Origin: Candidatus Poribacteria bacterium
GTDB lineage: Bacteria; Poribacteria; WGA-4E; WGA-3G
NCBI GenBank assembly: GCA_007571305.1
Contig: RKRR01000112.1
Coordinates: forward strand, 1-62,223
Length of the DNA: 62,223 bases
Direction of reading: 5' to 3'
The translations under genes and the position numbers were made by a program. The notes under the pieces are model-generated. The model was not told the DNA's origin. It ran no database searches and was given only the letters and a program-made list of their open reading frames with translations. This document shows, piece by piece, positions 62,205 through 62,223 of this stretch (positions are counted from its first letter, which is position 1; each line of letters opens with the position of its first letter).

Positions 62205-62223
62205 ACCACCAAAACTACTATAG

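Noticed and set aside
1..62223. CRISPR array or tRNA genes
   Set aside because: No regularly spaced direct repeats and no T-loop/acceptor pattern were found by eye; a tRNA or CRISPR scanner would settle it.

Overview
The window looks like a chromosomal segment of an uncultured bacterium of the Candidatus Poribacteria type. This is inference, since there is no rRNA gene. It rests on several Gfo/Idh/MocA oxidoreductases, LamG-type secreted proteins, sugar-phosphate isomerase/epimerase and SDR enzymes, a DUF6785-like membrane protein and many short interspersed palindromic elements. Coding density is high and genes lie on both strands in short runs. I saw no tRNA, rRNA, CRISPR array or prophage. 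Clear promoters repeatedly show a TTGACA-like box, a 17-base spacer and a TANNNT-like box.

Layout. 0-8.6 kb (mostly minus): a zinc alcohol dehydrogenase, a broken GmrSD-type remnant, a Uma2 nuclease-like protein, ATP sulfurylase, a large membrane protein with a glycan-binding-like C-terminus, endonuclease III and a polytopic membrane protein. 8.7-20.2 kb: a membrane-anchored protein, an oxidoreductase, then a long minus-strand run with an SDR, a J-domain protein, IF-1 with a long basic N-terminal extension, a CinA-type domain, an esterase, DUF1015, cysteine synthase and a TIM-barrel isomerase. 20.2-24.8 kb: a modABC molybdate transporter, coaE and an SDR. 24.9-33.3 kb: a HEAT-repeat protein followed by a defence-like cluster. 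That cluster holds a fused nuclease/N6-methylase, a TIR/deoxyribosyltransferase-like protein, a small basic protein, a frameshifted STM4504/CBY_0614-like gene and a DUF433/DUF5615 pair whose toxin is frameshifted.

33.5-43.7 kb: an oxidoreductase, ferritin-like protein, CDF metal exporter, FmdB-type zinc ribbon, an incomplete sugar ABC importer, hisA, a degenerate EF-Tu-like protein, a heptose-phosphate nucleotidyltransferase and a GH88-like hydrolase. 43.8-45.8 kb: an ATPase gene overlapping a small nuclease-like gene. 45.9-50.2 kb: an oxidoreductase and an RND exporter. 50.3-53.6 kb: three secreted proteins of different fold that end in the same short C-terminal tail, embedded in a dense patch of mobile repeats. 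53.6-61.8 kb: glcD, a TPR protein, glcE, a PorX-like pseudo-receiver/PglZ protein and dsbD. 61.8 kb to the end: an IS630 transposase remnant next to a miniature element.

Strongest leads: (1) the shared C-terminal tail KxTxTWxxxK on three unrelated secreted proteins; (2) the EF-Tu paralogue that has lost its GTPase and guanine-recognition residues; (3) the PorX-like protein without a phosphorylatable aspartate but with an intact PglZ active site; (4) the overlapping ATPase/nuclease-like pair; (5) at least five families of miniature inverted-repeat elements, one sharing its terminus with the IS630 remnant.
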